A stretch of DNA of 29,850 bases from an uncultured Duncaniella sp. (GTDB lineage Bacteria; Bacteroidota; Bacteroidia; Bacteroidales; Muribaculaceae), in NCBI GenBank assembly GCA_910578515.1, contig CAJTQR010000008.1:1-29850 (forward strand). Reading direction: 5' to 3'. A model generated the notes under the pieces. The model was not told the DNA's origin. It made no database searches and saw nothing but the letters and a program-made list of their open reading frames with translations. The translations under genes and the position numbers were made by a program. Of the stretch, positions 22,068-29,823 are shown one piece after another. Positions within the stretch are counted from its first letter, which is position 1. The number at the start of each line of letters is the position of its first letter.

Positions 22068-23498
22068 TTACTTTCCGCCAAGAGTCTGCTTACTGAATGT
22101 AAAATCAATTTTAGCATTGTCAAGGTCAAGAATTGTCATCACAGGCTCTGTAACATAAGGAGTAATGGTACTTACCTGCATACTGGTGGTATTATACCCG
22201 TAGTATCCATAGTAATATCCATACAGACTGCTTGATGAAGAATTAGAGTAGAACGATACTTGTACGGGACATATCACAAACTCCACATCATCACTTGTCA
22301 CCTCCCCTTTCTTAACAAGGTCGATGATGTAATCACGCATCGAAGAGAACGAATAACTCTGAGTGGAGCTATCGTATGTGGCATAGAATGATGAGAGATT
22401 ATCATTGATTTGAGTTGTAGCAAAGAATTTATCCTTTTGCGACTTCTTCACCATCAATATATAAGGTGGCGGGAGGAGTCCATAATCGTTATCAATAGTT
22501 TTGACAGGAATAGAAAAGTTGAGAGCATTGATAACGGCAAGCGAACCACTCTGGCTATAATACTTGTCAAGGATATCCTGCGCAGGGAAAGTAAACTCCA
22601 CATCATATCCGGTAGGACCGACCAAAATTGTCTCCCCGTCTTTAGCCATAGTCTTAAGGTCGTCAGACATGGTGTAAGAAATATTGTTATTCGAGATAAC
22701 CTCTGGAGTTACACCCATGTAAGATGACACATGGTACAATGTGGTGTCGCGTGGATTAGTCTCATCAGTGATTTTATGAACCGAATGGTAGTAAACGTTG
22801 ATTCGATTACTATTTATACGGGTAACTCGACCTGAGCCGAAAGAATTAGCGATGTATAAACCAGGAAACCATTTGGCAAAAGCCTGAGGCGACTGCAATG
22901 TCTGAGGCGAATTCAGGAAAAGGTCATACAATTTCAACCCGATTTCGCGTGGAAGGTCCACATATATACTCTTATATAGCACACCATTAGCGTCTGTAGC
23001 GATTTCTGCGCCATCAAGTAAAGCAGAGTAAGTGGCACCACCAAGCGGACTTGATGCATCATAATATCCGGAAGGGTCAAAATCACTATAAATCGGAGAC
23101 GGAAGCTGCTTATTGAGCATATACACCTTCAATCCCATCGGAACAGTTGAATCTCCGGCAAAAGCACCCTGATACATGCATAATTCCAACTTCACAGAGT
23201 CAATGTAGTCAGCTTTCACACCAAATGTATCAATATTGGCAGCCGGCATATATTGGCATACTATATCTGAGGAAAAAGTACCGTACCCGTCAGCTTTGAT
23301 GCTTCCCAGCAACTGAAGTATTGTACGTGACTGCACAAGGTCATTGCTGACAGGACGACCGGAAACTGTAAAAGCCGAATCCATTACAATCTCCACTTCA
23401 TCCTGCACTAAGCTGGCTCCCGCTGAGGAAGAATCCTCACATGAAACGACCGGAAGCATCGCAAGTGCACCGACAGCCAATAGAGCTATTTTTTTCAT
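22068..23498 (-). CDS. DUF4270 family lipoprotein
   Basis: 476-residue predicted lipoprotein. The signal sequence MKKIALLAVGALAMLPVVSC has a lipobox ending at Cys20, followed by EDSSSAG. The rest is a beta-rich domain with the DUF4270 pattern: an early GRPVSNDLVQSRTILQLLGSIKADGYGTFSSDIVCQY, KADYIDSVKLELCMYQGAFAGDS, and a C-terminal TEPVMTILDLDNAKIDFTFSKQ. Function of the family is unknown; it is widespread in Bacteroidota and often lies next to the short glycogen-synthase-like gene, as here (43 bp downstream of it). Confidence 0.88.
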   Translation of the reverse strand: MKKIALLAVGALAMLPVVSCEDSSSAGASLVQDEVEIVMDSAFTVSGRPVSNDLVQSRTILQLLGSIKADGYGTFSSDIVCQYMPAANIDTFGVKADYIDSVKLELCMYQGAFAGDSTVPMGLKVYMLNKQLPSPIYSDFDPSGYYDASSPLGGATYSALLDGAEIATDANGVLYKSIYVDLPREIGLKLYDLFLNSPQTLQSPQAFAKWFPGLYIANSFGSGRVTRINSNRINVYYHSVHKITDETNPRDTTLYHVSSYMGVTPEVISNNNISYTMSDDLKTMAKDGETILVGPTGYDVEFTFPAQDILDKYYSQSGSLAVINALNFSIPVKTIDNDYGLLPPPYILMVKKSQKDKFFATTQINDNLSSFYATYDSSTQSYSFSSMRDYIIDLVKKGEVTSDDVEFVICPVQVSFYSNSSSSSLYGYYYGYYGYNTTSMQVSTITPYVTEPVMTILDLDNAKIDFTFSKQTLGGK

Positions 23499-23541
23499 TA
23501 TTATATTTATATAGGATATCCAAACGGAAGAAAAAGATTAC

Positions 23542-24357
23542 TTATTCTTCAGTAAGAGTACGATAAAAATTCATATATTGTGCCAAACGCTCCTCAGAAC
23601 CATCATATGGAAGGAATGGTTTTCCCAATGAAGCGGCATATTCCACCAGCTCCGGGTCAACATCTTCAGTCACCTGAATAATTGCGTCCGCATACTCCAT
23701 AGCAAGCTTGTTGAGAGTTTTGAAGTCCACAGGCTCTTTCCCAAGCACTGCCAAATCCTCTTCTGTAAATTCGCTCATAATAAGCTTCTCTACGAATCGG
23801 GGGTCAAGTGTTCCCTCAAACTTTTCAGGATGGAGCGCGAATACTATTTTAGAATTACGGAATGTAGGGTCATCCTGATATTTGCGGCGCAGATACAGTG
23901 GAGCAAGAGCAGCCACCCAGCCGCTGCAATGTATCACTGCGGGCTGCCAACGTAACTTCTTGACAGTCTCAATGACGCCCATTGTGAAAAACATCACACG
24001 TTCATCATTGTCTGCAGCAAGAAGGTCTGTTTCAAGTCCCTTTTCAGGCATAGGCTGAAAATAGTCATCATTATCGATGAAATAAACCTGCATGCGCGAT
24101 GGCAGTAATGTTGCCACCTTAATAATCAGAGGATGGTCAGAGTCGTCGATAATCAGATTCATTCCGGAGAGTCGAATCACTTCGTGAAGCTGATTGCGAC
24201 GTTCATTGATACATCCATACTTGGGTGTAAACGAACGCACTTCAAACTCTTTACCATGTATGCCCTGAGGAACATCACGTCCAAGCACGGACATAGGCGT
24301 TTCCGGAAGATAAGGGGCGACTTCTTGCGAGATGAATAATACTTTTTTTGCCTCCAT
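23542..24357 (-). CDS. short glycogen/starch synthase-like protein (GT5 N-terminal domain only)
   Basis: 271 residues matching only the N-terminal Rossmann half of glycogen synthase: KVLFISQEVAPYLPE, GKEFEVRSFTPKYGCINERRNQLHEVIRLSG, PAVIHCSGWVAALAPLYLRRKY and IVFALHPEKFEGT. The KxGGLxDV loop that binds ADP-glucose is replaced by PMSVLGRDVPQG, and there is no C-terminal GT-B domain, so synthase activity is doubtful. This short form is common in Bacteroidota beside DUF4270 genes and is usually annotated glycogen/starch synthase. It shares a divergent promoter region with rpoD. Confidence 0.85.
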   Translation of the reverse strand: MEAKKVLFISQEVAPYLPETPMSVLGRDVPQGIHGKEFEVRSFTPKYGCINERRNQLHEVIRLSGMNLIIDDSDHPLIIKVATLLPSRMQVYFIDNDDYFQPMPEKGLETDLLAADNDERVMFFTMGVIETVKKLRWQPAVIHCSGWVAALAPLYLRRKYQDDPTFRNSKIVFALHPEKFEGTLDPRFVEKLIMSEFTEEDLAVLGKEPVDFKTLNKLAMEYADAIIQVTEDVDPELVEYAASLGKPFLPYDGSEERLAQYMNFYRTLTEE

Positions 24358-24445
24358 TTAGGAATAGTCTAAAGAAAGATGCAGACCCCATAGATGGCTC
24401 ATTGCTTTCTTTAGGGGCAAGCTCTTTGTTATGTGATTCAGATTG

Positions 24446-24453
24446 CAAAGTTA
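24446..24453 (-). promoter_or_regulatory. probable -7 element of the glycogen-synthase-like gene
   Basis: TAACTTTG on the minus strand matches TAnnTTTG and lies about 90 bp upstream of the ATG at 24357. No good TTG was found at the expected -33 position, so the call is partial. Confidence 0.4.
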
Positions 24454-24598
24454 CAAAAAATATTTGATTTTTCATGCTGTCACCCGCACAATACACAATT
24501 TTTAAGACTCATCGACCTTCCAAACCGAGAAAAGCTTCAAAATCGGGCACAAAACGAGCAAAAAATCATTAATCGTAATATTTTATTCATATTTAATA

Positions 24599-24629
24599 TT
24601 GCCAGACAGCAAAATAATTCGTACCTTTG
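24599..24629 (+). promoter_or_regulatory. rpoD promoter
   Basis: TTG (24599-24601), 20 bp, TACCTTTG (24622-24629), matching the Bacteroidota consensus. Predicted start near 24637, 18 nt before the ATG. Confidence 0.7.
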
Positions 24630-24654
24630 CATGAATTATGTGCTTTAAGTAGAC

Positions 24655-25515
24655 ATGAGACAATTAAAAATCACAAAATCAATCACCAATCGTGAGAGCG
24701 CTTCTCTCGACAAATTCCTCCAAGAGATTGGACGTGAAGAACTTATCTCTGTAGAAGAAGAAGTCGAACTTGCCCAGCGCATTCACAACGGAGATCAAAG
24801 AGCTCTCGACAAACTTGTCCGCGCCAACCTCCGCTTCGTTGTATCAGTTGCCAAGCAGTACCAGAATCAAGGTTTAAGCTTGCCTGACCTTATCAACGAA
24901 GGCAATCTCGGCTTGATTAAAGCGGCGCAAAAGTTTGACGAGACCCGTGGTTTCAAGTTTATTTCTTACGCAGTATGGTGGATTCGCCAGTCAATACTTC
25001 AGGCATTGGCTGAGCAAAGCCGCATCGTGCGTCTTCCTCTCAATCAAGTAGGCTCACTCAACAAAATCAGCAAAGCCCTATCTAAATTTGAGCAGGAAAA
25101 TGAACGTCGTCCATCACCCGAAGAACTTGCCGAAAAGCTTGACGTACCGGTTGACAAAATAGCCGATACACTTAAAGTTTCAGGTCGTCATATTTCGGTT
25201 GATGCACCCTTCGTTGAAGGGGAAGACAATAGTCTCCTTGACGTATTGACCAACGATGACTCCCCCATGGCTGATGCCACACTGACACAGGAATCACTTT
25301 CAAAGGAGGTGGAACGCGCCTTAAAGCAACTCCACGACCGCGAACGTGAAATCTTGAAAATGTTCTTCGGCATTGGCTGCCAAGAAATGACCCTTGAAGA
25401 GATTGGTGCCAAATTTGACCTGACACGCGAACGTGTACGTCAGATTAAGGAGAAAGCCATCCGTCGCCTAAAAGGACAGAAAAGCCATCTTCTAAAAGCT
25501 TATCTCGGGCAATAA
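24655..25515 (+). CDS. rpoD: primary RNA polymerase sigma factor (RpoD/SigA type)
   Basis: 286-residue sigma-70 factor of the short Bacteroidota type, without the long region 1.1 of proteobacterial RpoD. Region 1.2: ASLDKFLQEIGREELISVEEEVELAQRI. Region 2: LRFVVSVAKQYQNQGLSLPDLINEGNLGLIKAAQKFD, with the -10-binding GFKFISYAVWWIRQSI. Region 3: VRLPLNQVGSLNKISKAL. Region 4 HTH: MTLEEIGAKFDLTRERVRQIKEKAIRRLK. Directs transcription of most housekeeping genes from TAnnTTTG promoters like those seen here. Single gene. Confidence 0.97.
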   Translation: MRQLKITKSITNRESASLDKFLQEIGREELISVEEEVELAQRIHNGDQRALDKLVRANLRFVVSVAKQYQNQGLSLPDLINEGNLGLIKAAQKFDETRGFKFISYAVWWIRQSILQALAEQSRIVRLPLNQVGSLNKISKALSKFEQENERRPSPEELAEKLDVPVDKIADTLKVSGRHISVDAPFVEGEDNSLLDVLTNDDSPMADATLTQESLSKEVERALKQLHDREREILKMFFGIGCQEMTLEEIGAKFDLTRERVRQIKEKAIRRLKGQKSHLLKAYLGQ

Positions 25516-25568
25516 AACTTATTTTAAGCTTCAGGAGAACCAACATTTCTCCAAAAGCAAAAAACATT

Positions 25569-25633
25569 AAAGGCGCAGGCTCACCCTCCACGGCTACATC
25601 CCGTGGCTACGGTTCAGTCATGCGCCTTTTACA
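25569..25633 (+). terminator. rpoD terminator (branched hairpin)
   Basis: AAAGGCGCA (25569-25577) pairs with TGCGCCTTT (25621-25629) and ends in TTTT. Inside is a second stem CCACGG/CCGTGG (25588-25606). An ATG at 25620 falls in the 3' arm, which argues against it being the next gene's start. Confidence 0.65.
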
Positions 25634-25682
25634 TTCACTATTAACTTTTTTAATAAATCTTACCATTCTTACCTGCAAGACC

Positions 25683-26852
25683 ATGAGTCCATCATTATTA
25701 TCACTTTTGCTTTCAATCACAGTGACCGTAAGCAACCCGCTCAACACTCCACGTAAATCTGTTCCCGTAGTGATTCCAATCAATCAAAAGGAAGAAGTAC
25801 GGTCTGTCTCCATAAAAGAACACCCCACCCTCCCCTATCAGCTCGATGACCTTAACCAAGATGGCAAAGCAGACGAGTTGGTAATATTACTCAACCTTCC
25901 GGCAAAAGGAAAAGAAACCCTCACAATAAACTTCTCCTCCAAGCCTGAAACAACACAATTTGAACCACAGACAAACGCATATATTCGCCTTAACGACAAA
26001 AACAAAAAGCATCCTAAGATTACCGCTATAGCCTATCCTGGAGATGTGAATAATCTCGAGATGTACAATAGCATCTATGGTCATGGCGCTGTACTCGAAG
26101 GTCTGTACAACGCAATTCGAGTGTATATGGACAACCGTCAGAGTGTAGACTTATATGCAAAGAACACACCTAAACTTGAACTTGACACCACCGGATTTTA
26201 CACTACCCGTGAGCAACTTGCCCAAGGATACGGCAGAGACATTCTCTGGGCAGGCAAATCCGTAGCTTTAGGCTCATTCCGCGGCTATCAAAATGGCTCC
26301 CCCACCACTATAGACACTGTAAACTCTCGTGGACAACGCATTTTAACCACAGGCCCCCTTCGCTCTATTATAGAGGTAGAAGACAAAGAATGGATATATA
26401 ACGGGAAGCCACTTCACATGACTCAACGATACACCATCTATGGTGGTCATCGCGACATAGAAGTAGATGTAAAAATATCAAATGCGCCTGTATCAAACAG
26501 ATATTGTACGGGAATACAAAAACTCGAAACTGACAACGAGGGCTTCCTCCATACTGACGGTCTTGCTGGCAGCTGGGGCTCCAACATACCCGACAAAGGA
26601 ATGAAAGACCTGTCAGACACTCTCGGTCTTGGAATCTACGTAGCGCCCCCCTATCTCGTAGAAACGAAAGAAGATGACGTGAACTATCTCACTATCCTCA
26701 AACCGGATGCAAAAGGTCATATACGCTACACATTCACATCAGGAGCAGTACGCGATACTGAATCCCCACATTCAGCTGCTGATTGGTTCAAGCATCTTCA
26801 CGAATGGCAAAAAGAATTGAAGAATCCTGTGCAAATCACCATTAGAAAATAG
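25683..26852 (+). CDS. DUF4861 family secreted protein
   Basis: About 389 residues from the ATG at 25683; an alternative in-frame ATG at 25620 would add 21 residues but lies inside the rpoD terminator. Both starts give a hydrophobic N-terminus (LLSLLLSITVTVS), consistent with export. The body shows the DUF4861 pattern: a short domain with a QLDDLNQDGKADELVILLNL strand, then YGHGAVLEGLYNAIRVYMDNRQSVDLYAKN, TGFYTTREQLAQGYGRDILWAGKSVALGSFRGY, and a galactose-mutarotase-like beta fold (HMTQRYTIYGGHRDIEVDVKISN). DUF4861 proteins are often linked to carbohydrate breakdown, with no firm reaction known. Confidence 0.82.
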   Translation: MSPSLLSLLLSITVTVSNPLNTPRKSVPVVIPINQKEEVRSVSIKEHPTLPYQLDDLNQDGKADELVILLNLPAKGKETLTINFSSKPETTQFEPQTNAYIRLNDKNKKHPKITAIAYPGDVNNLEMYNSIYGHGAVLEGLYNAIRVYMDNRQSVDLYAKNTPKLELDTTGFYTTREQLAQGYGRDILWAGKSVALGSFRGYQNGSPTTIDTVNSRGQRILTTGPLRSIIEVEDKEWIYNGKPLHMTQRYTIYGGHRDIEVDVKISNAPVSNRYCTGIQKLETDNEGFLHTDGLAGSWGSNIPDKGMKDLSDTLGLGIYVAPPYLVETKEDDVNYLTILKPDAKGHIRYTFTSGAVRDTESPHSAADWFKHLHEWQKELKNPVQITIRK

Positions 26853-27084
26853 AATATCTATCGATTTTTCTCGATTGCACACATTCTTCCAAATAATGGT
26901 CTCTTACAATCTAAGGTACACTCTGCATGCATTGCACTCTACATTGGAACCATGATTGTGATAAGAGACCATTATTTTTATATGTTATTTATACCTTCAA
27001 TCTACGTATTACCATGGAAATTTACACATTTTATCTAAAATTTAGCTCAAAATCGTCATAACAGCTAAAAAAGTTTGTAAAAAA
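26853..27084. other. intergenic region with a long hairpin (26891-26977)
   Basis: AAATAATGGTCTCTTA (26891-26906) and its exact reverse complement (26962-26977) are 55 bp apart. The stem continues inward past a 3-base bulge with CAATC/GATTG. A T-rich stretch follows on the plus strand, so it can end the DUF4861 transcript, but it is much larger than a normal terminator. A small MITE-like element or a structured RNA is also possible. Confidence 0.5.
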
Positions 27085-27116
27085 TTTGGAGAATACAAAA
27101 AAACTGCCTAACTTTG
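27085..27116 (+). promoter_or_regulatory. tRNA-Lys promoter
   Basis: TTTG (27085-27088), 20 bp, TAACTTTG (27109-27116). It lies about 85 bp upstream of the tRNA gene. Confidence 0.65.
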
Positions 27117-27200
27117 CATCGCTTTTTGAGAGAACAACGAACTAAAGCGAAAATCTAAATTGCGATAGTCATAATTCAAATCTCAAAAGAAGAAATAAAT

Positions 27201-27273
27201 GATTCGCTAGCTCAGCTGGTAGAGCACAACACTTTTAATGTTGGGGTCCTGGGTTCGAGCCCCAGGCGGATCA
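27201..27273 (+). tRNA. tRNA-Lys (TTT anticodon)
   Basis: Full cloverleaf: acceptor GATTCGC/GCGGATC with one G.T pair, D arm GCTC..GAGC, anticodon stem CAACA/TGTTG with loop CTTTTAA (anticodon TTT), T arm CTGGG-TTCGAGC-CCCAG, discriminator A, no encoded CCA. Its 3' end is the likely attachment site of the element to the right. Confidence 0.95.
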
Positions 27274-27296
27274 CAGAAGGGTTTATCAATCCGACG

Positions 27297-27331
27297 AAAA
27301 CCTCTGAAAATCACCGATTTTCAGAGGTTTT
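27297..27331 (+). terminator. terminator downstream of tRNA-Lys
   Basis: AAAACCTCTGAAAATC (27297-27312) and its exact reverse complement (27316-27331) form a 16-bp stem with a 3-nt loop, ending in TTTT. The flanking A and T runs would let it work both ways. Confidence 0.75.
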
Positions 27332-27389
27332 GCTTTATGCCCTCTATCCCCAATCGCAGCAAAATATTGAAGTATCTGGTGTGCATAAA

Positions 27390-27698
27390 GGTGGCAATAG
27401 AAATTGTACCATGTTTTGCCACCTCGAAAGGATTTATTTCATTATTTTTCAGTGATTTGCACACGACAAGGTGGCTAAAGATTTGCCACCTCGAAAGCCT
27501 TGTAAGGTGGCTGTTTTATGAAGATGTGGTACACTTCTCACGATGTACCACAAACGCCATTAAAATGTACCACAACAATGGATATACCTCTTGAATAGCA
27601 CTTATTTAATCGACCTGCCCATTAAATAAATGTTAAAAAAGGTGGCAAATCGAGGTGGCAATTCCATATTTTTCTGCGAAAGTACCCTTTTTGCCACC
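27390..27698. repeat. cluster of eight GGTGGC/GCCACC repeats plus TGTACCAC repeats (candidate integrase arm sites)
   Basis: GGTGGC occurs at 27390, 27470, 27506, 27641 and 27654, and GCCACC at 27418, 27485 and 27693, several with shared flanks (TTTGCCACCTCGAAAG twice). GTGGTACA at 27526 and TGTACCAC at 27544 and 27566 form a second set. Their mixed orientation between tRNA and integrase suits arm-type sites for integrase or excisionase. This 520-bp stretch (27274-27793) holds no convincing gene. Confidence 0.6.
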
Positions 27699-27737
27699 TC
27701 AACCCCCCGTATTTCTTGTGTCCTTCAATGATTTACA

Positions 27738-27769
27738 TTTGAGAAAATGAAAATTATTTTGTATCTTTA
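27738..27769 (+). promoter_or_regulatory. integrase promoter
   Basis: TTTG (27738-27741), 20 bp, TATCTTTA (27762-27769), one mismatch to TAnnTTTG. About 25 bp upstream of the ATG at 27794. Confidence 0.5.
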
Positions 27770-27793
27770 GTTTAACCATTAAAGCCACAAGAA

Positions 27794-29113
27794 ATGAAAT
27801 TATCCAATGAAAGTTACTTTTCCTTGAACTTCATGGCAAGGAAAGGCCGCCCGAACAAGGAGGGCGAAATCCCGGTCGTGCTCCGCATTACGATGAATGG
27901 TCAGCGTGCGGAAGTGTATATTAACAGAACTGTTGTTCCAGAAAACTGGAATGCGGCGAAAGGTCAGTCGAGAGGCAAGACGAAAAAAGACCTCGAACTG
28001 AACCGTTACCTCGACACGATACGCACGAAAATCTGCGAGATACACAACCAGCTTGTCATGCGTGACGAGATGGTTAACCCAGATGTGCTTAAACGTGCCT
28101 TCCTCGGCAAACTTGAAAAGCCGAAGATGCTGTGCGAGGCTTTCCGCGAGGTCAACGTGAAAGTGCGCGAGAAACTGGAACGCGGAGATGTCTGCAAGGC
28201 TACCGTACTCCGCTGGGAGCGTTGCGTGAAGTATCTGGAAGAATTCCTGCTCGATAAGGAAGGAGTGAAGGATATTCCGATGAAAAAACTCACATCGGGT
28301 ATGGTGGACGACTTCGAGCATCATCTGCGTGTGAAGAAAGGGTGTGCCAACAACGCTGCGGTGAAATATATCCGCTATCTGAAAAATGTTGTCCGTGTAG
28401 GCATAGCCAACAAGTGGATTGACGAGGATCCGTTTGTGGGCAAACGATACACCCGCACCAAATCTGAAAGAGAGAAACTGACCGAGGCCGAACTCAAAAG
28501 GATAATCGCCCTTGACCTGTCCACCTCTCCCCGTCTTGACCTCGTGCGTGACACCTTCGTGTTCTGCTGCTTCACAGGTCTTGCCTTTGTGGATATTTCC
28601 ACACTGACTCACGACCAGATAGGGACTGATGAAAACGGCGAGAAGTGGATACGCAAGGCTCGTCAGAAAACAAACGAGATGAGCGTTATACCGATGCTTG
28701 AGATACCGCTGAAAATTGCTGAGAAATACCGCAACCATCCCAAAGCGGTAGCCAAGAACCTTGTTATTCCGGTTATCTCCAACCAGCGCATGAACTCCTA
28801 TCTGGAGGAGATTGCAACGAAAGCGGAAATCAAGAAGCATCTCACAACCCACATCGCGCGCCACACATTCGCAACCATGTCGCTCAACAACCATGTGCCG
28901 CTGGAAACAGTGTCCAAGATGCTCGGACACTCCGACATTTCAACAACGCAAATCTATGTGACCATGCTCGACCAGACCGTATCTGAAGATATGGAGCGCA
29001 TGAGAGCGAAGTTCGACACCATGCCGGTGGAGATCCAGCCGTTGCCGGAGAAGCCGACAACATTCGTGCCTACACCGCTACCCAAACGAGGACGGCCACG
29101 AAAAATAAAATAA
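27794..29113 (+). CDS. int: tyrosine site-specific recombinase (integrase)
   Basis: 439 residues. N-terminal arm-binding domain (FMARKGRPNKEGEIPVVLRIT, then VVPENWNAAKGQ), SAM-like core-binding domain (about 105-215), and a C-terminal catalytic domain with HIARHTF (His353, Arg356), LGHSDISTTQIY (His379) and the nucleophile Tyr388. The box I position reads CFTGLAFVDIS with no Arg in the usual place, as in IntDOT-type integrases of Bacteroides conjugative transposons. The tail is basic (KRGRPRKIK). It should catalyse integration at the adjacent tRNA-Lys and, with an excisionase, excision. Base composition is GC-richer than the flanking repeat region. Confidence 0.94.
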   Translation: MKLSNESYFSLNFMARKGRPNKEGEIPVVLRITMNGQRAEVYINRTVVPENWNAAKGQSRGKTKKDLELNRYLDTIRTKICEIHNQLVMRDEMVNPDVLKRAFLGKLEKPKMLCEAFREVNVKVREKLERGDVCKATVLRWERCVKYLEEFLLDKEGVKDIPMKKLTSGMVDDFEHHLRVKKGCANNAAVKYIRYLKNVVRVGIANKWIDEDPFVGKRYTRTKSEREKLTEAELKRIIALDLSTSPRLDLVRDTFVFCCFTGLAFVDISTLTHDQIGTDENGEKWIRKARQKTNEMSVIPMLEIPLKIAEKYRNHPKAVAKNLVIPVISNQRMNSYLEEIATKAEIKKHLTTHIARHTFATMSLNNHVPLETVSKMLGHSDISTTQIYVTMLDQTVSEDMERMRAKFDTMPVEIQPLPEKPTTFVPTPLPKRGRPRKIK

Positions 29114-29128
29114 CAACGCCTGAACTCA

Positions 29129-29169
29129 ACAGTGGCGGCAATCGGGTTAATCCCGGCTGTCGCCACTGT
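29129..29169. terminator. hairpin between convergent integrase and HTH genes
   Basis: ACAGTGGCG (29129-29137) pairs with CGCCACTGT (29161-29169); inside, CGGG-ttaat-CCCG adds a second stem. No strong T-run on either side, so its strength as a terminator is uncertain. Confidence 0.5.
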
Positions 29170-29186
29170 CAGTTTGAATTGGAGGA

Positions 29187-29486
29187 TTATTCGTTGTAAC
29201 GTGGATGATAATTCTCATCCATAAGTTGCTGTATCTCTCGCTCGGAATACAGGCATTTGCCGCAGATCTTGTAATATGGTATCAATCCCAAGTCGCGGTA
29301 GTTCTGGATTGTGCGCCGGGTGACATTCAAAAGCTCTGCAACCTGCTCGTCTGTCAGAAAACTTATGCCACCGAGTATCGGGTGGTGGCTGTCGCGGATA
29401 ATCCCGACGGCCTCAAACGCCTTCCGGGTCTGTTCTCTTGCCGAGATAATCCGTGCATCGGATTTATTGATTATCTCGTCAGCCAT
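29187..29486 (-). CDS. helix-turn-helix DNA-binding protein (excisionase-like), second of a pair
   Basis: 99 residues from the ATG at 29486, which overlaps the upstream HTH gene stop by 8 bp (ATGGCTGA); longer starts would run into that gene. A charged helical N-terminus (IISAREQTRKAFEAVGII) leads to a MerR/excisionase-type winged helix: ISFLTDEQVAELLNVTRRTIQNYRDLGLIPYYKICGKCLYSEREIQQLMDENY. Small HTH pairs like this accompany integrases in Bacteroidota mobile elements, where they act in excision and its control. Confidence 0.85.
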   Translation of the reverse strand: MADEIINKSDARIISAREQTRKAFEAVGIIRDSHHPILGGISFLTDEQVAELLNVTRRTIQNYRDLGLIPYYKICGKCLYSEREIQQLMDENYHPRYNE

Positions 29487-29781
29487 TGGCAAAGGCATTG
29501 GGTGAAACACCGTTCCGCTCCAGATAGCCGATGACCTCACTGCAAGGATAACCGACACGGTTGTTATCTTCTCTGACAAAACCAATCTTGCCGCTGTTAC
29601 GGAGTGTCTGAAGCGTGGTTGTGCCTATATTGAGGAAATCGCAGACTTCGGCGGCAGACATCAGTTCATCAGGCTTCTTCTTCCGAAGATGTGCCGCAAG
29701 ATTGACGACCATGTTGCATAGAAGCTCGTGCTCGTCGAGGATACAGTCAAGTGTTTCCTTCTCAATTAGTAATACTTCCAT
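29479..29781 (-). CDS. helix-turn-helix DNA-binding protein (excisionase-like), first of a pair
   Basis: 100 residues. N-terminal helical part (MEVLLIEKETLDCILDEHELLCNMVVNLAAHLRKKK) followed by a winged-helix HTH_17-type domain: DELMSAAEVCDFLNIGTTTLQTLRNSGKIGFVREDNNRVGYPCSEVIGYLERNG. Overlaps the next gene by 8 bp, so the two are coupled. It faces the integrase. A role in excision or in repressing the element's genes is inferred from family and place. Confidence 0.85.
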   Translation of the reverse strand: MEVLLIEKETLDCILDEHELLCNMVVNLAAHLRKKKPDELMSAAEVCDFLNIGTTTLQTLRNSGKIGFVREDNNRVGYPCSEVIGYLERNGVSPNAFANG

Positions 29782-29823
29782 AAATTATTGTGGATTTGTG
29801 GTGGGTGGATATGAAGGTTAAAA

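Noticed and set aside
27238..27594. Open frame of 118 codons on the plus strand after tRNA-Lys
   Set aside because: It begins inside the tRNA gene, crosses a strong terminator and the repeat cluster, and its product has no recognisable domain or gene-like composition.
27390..27698. Repeat cluster considered as a CRISPR array
   Set aside because: The repeats are only 6-16 bp, occur in both orientations and have irregular spacing; there are no cas genes.
27705..27711. C6 run near the integrase considered as another switch tract
   Set aside because: It is only six bases long and lies in non-coding DNA, away from the polysaccharide genes.
27800..28930. Open frame of 376 codons on the minus strand
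   Set aside because: It lies wholly opposite the integrase gene, whose domains and catalytic residues are clear; it is a frame shadow in GC-rich coding DNA.
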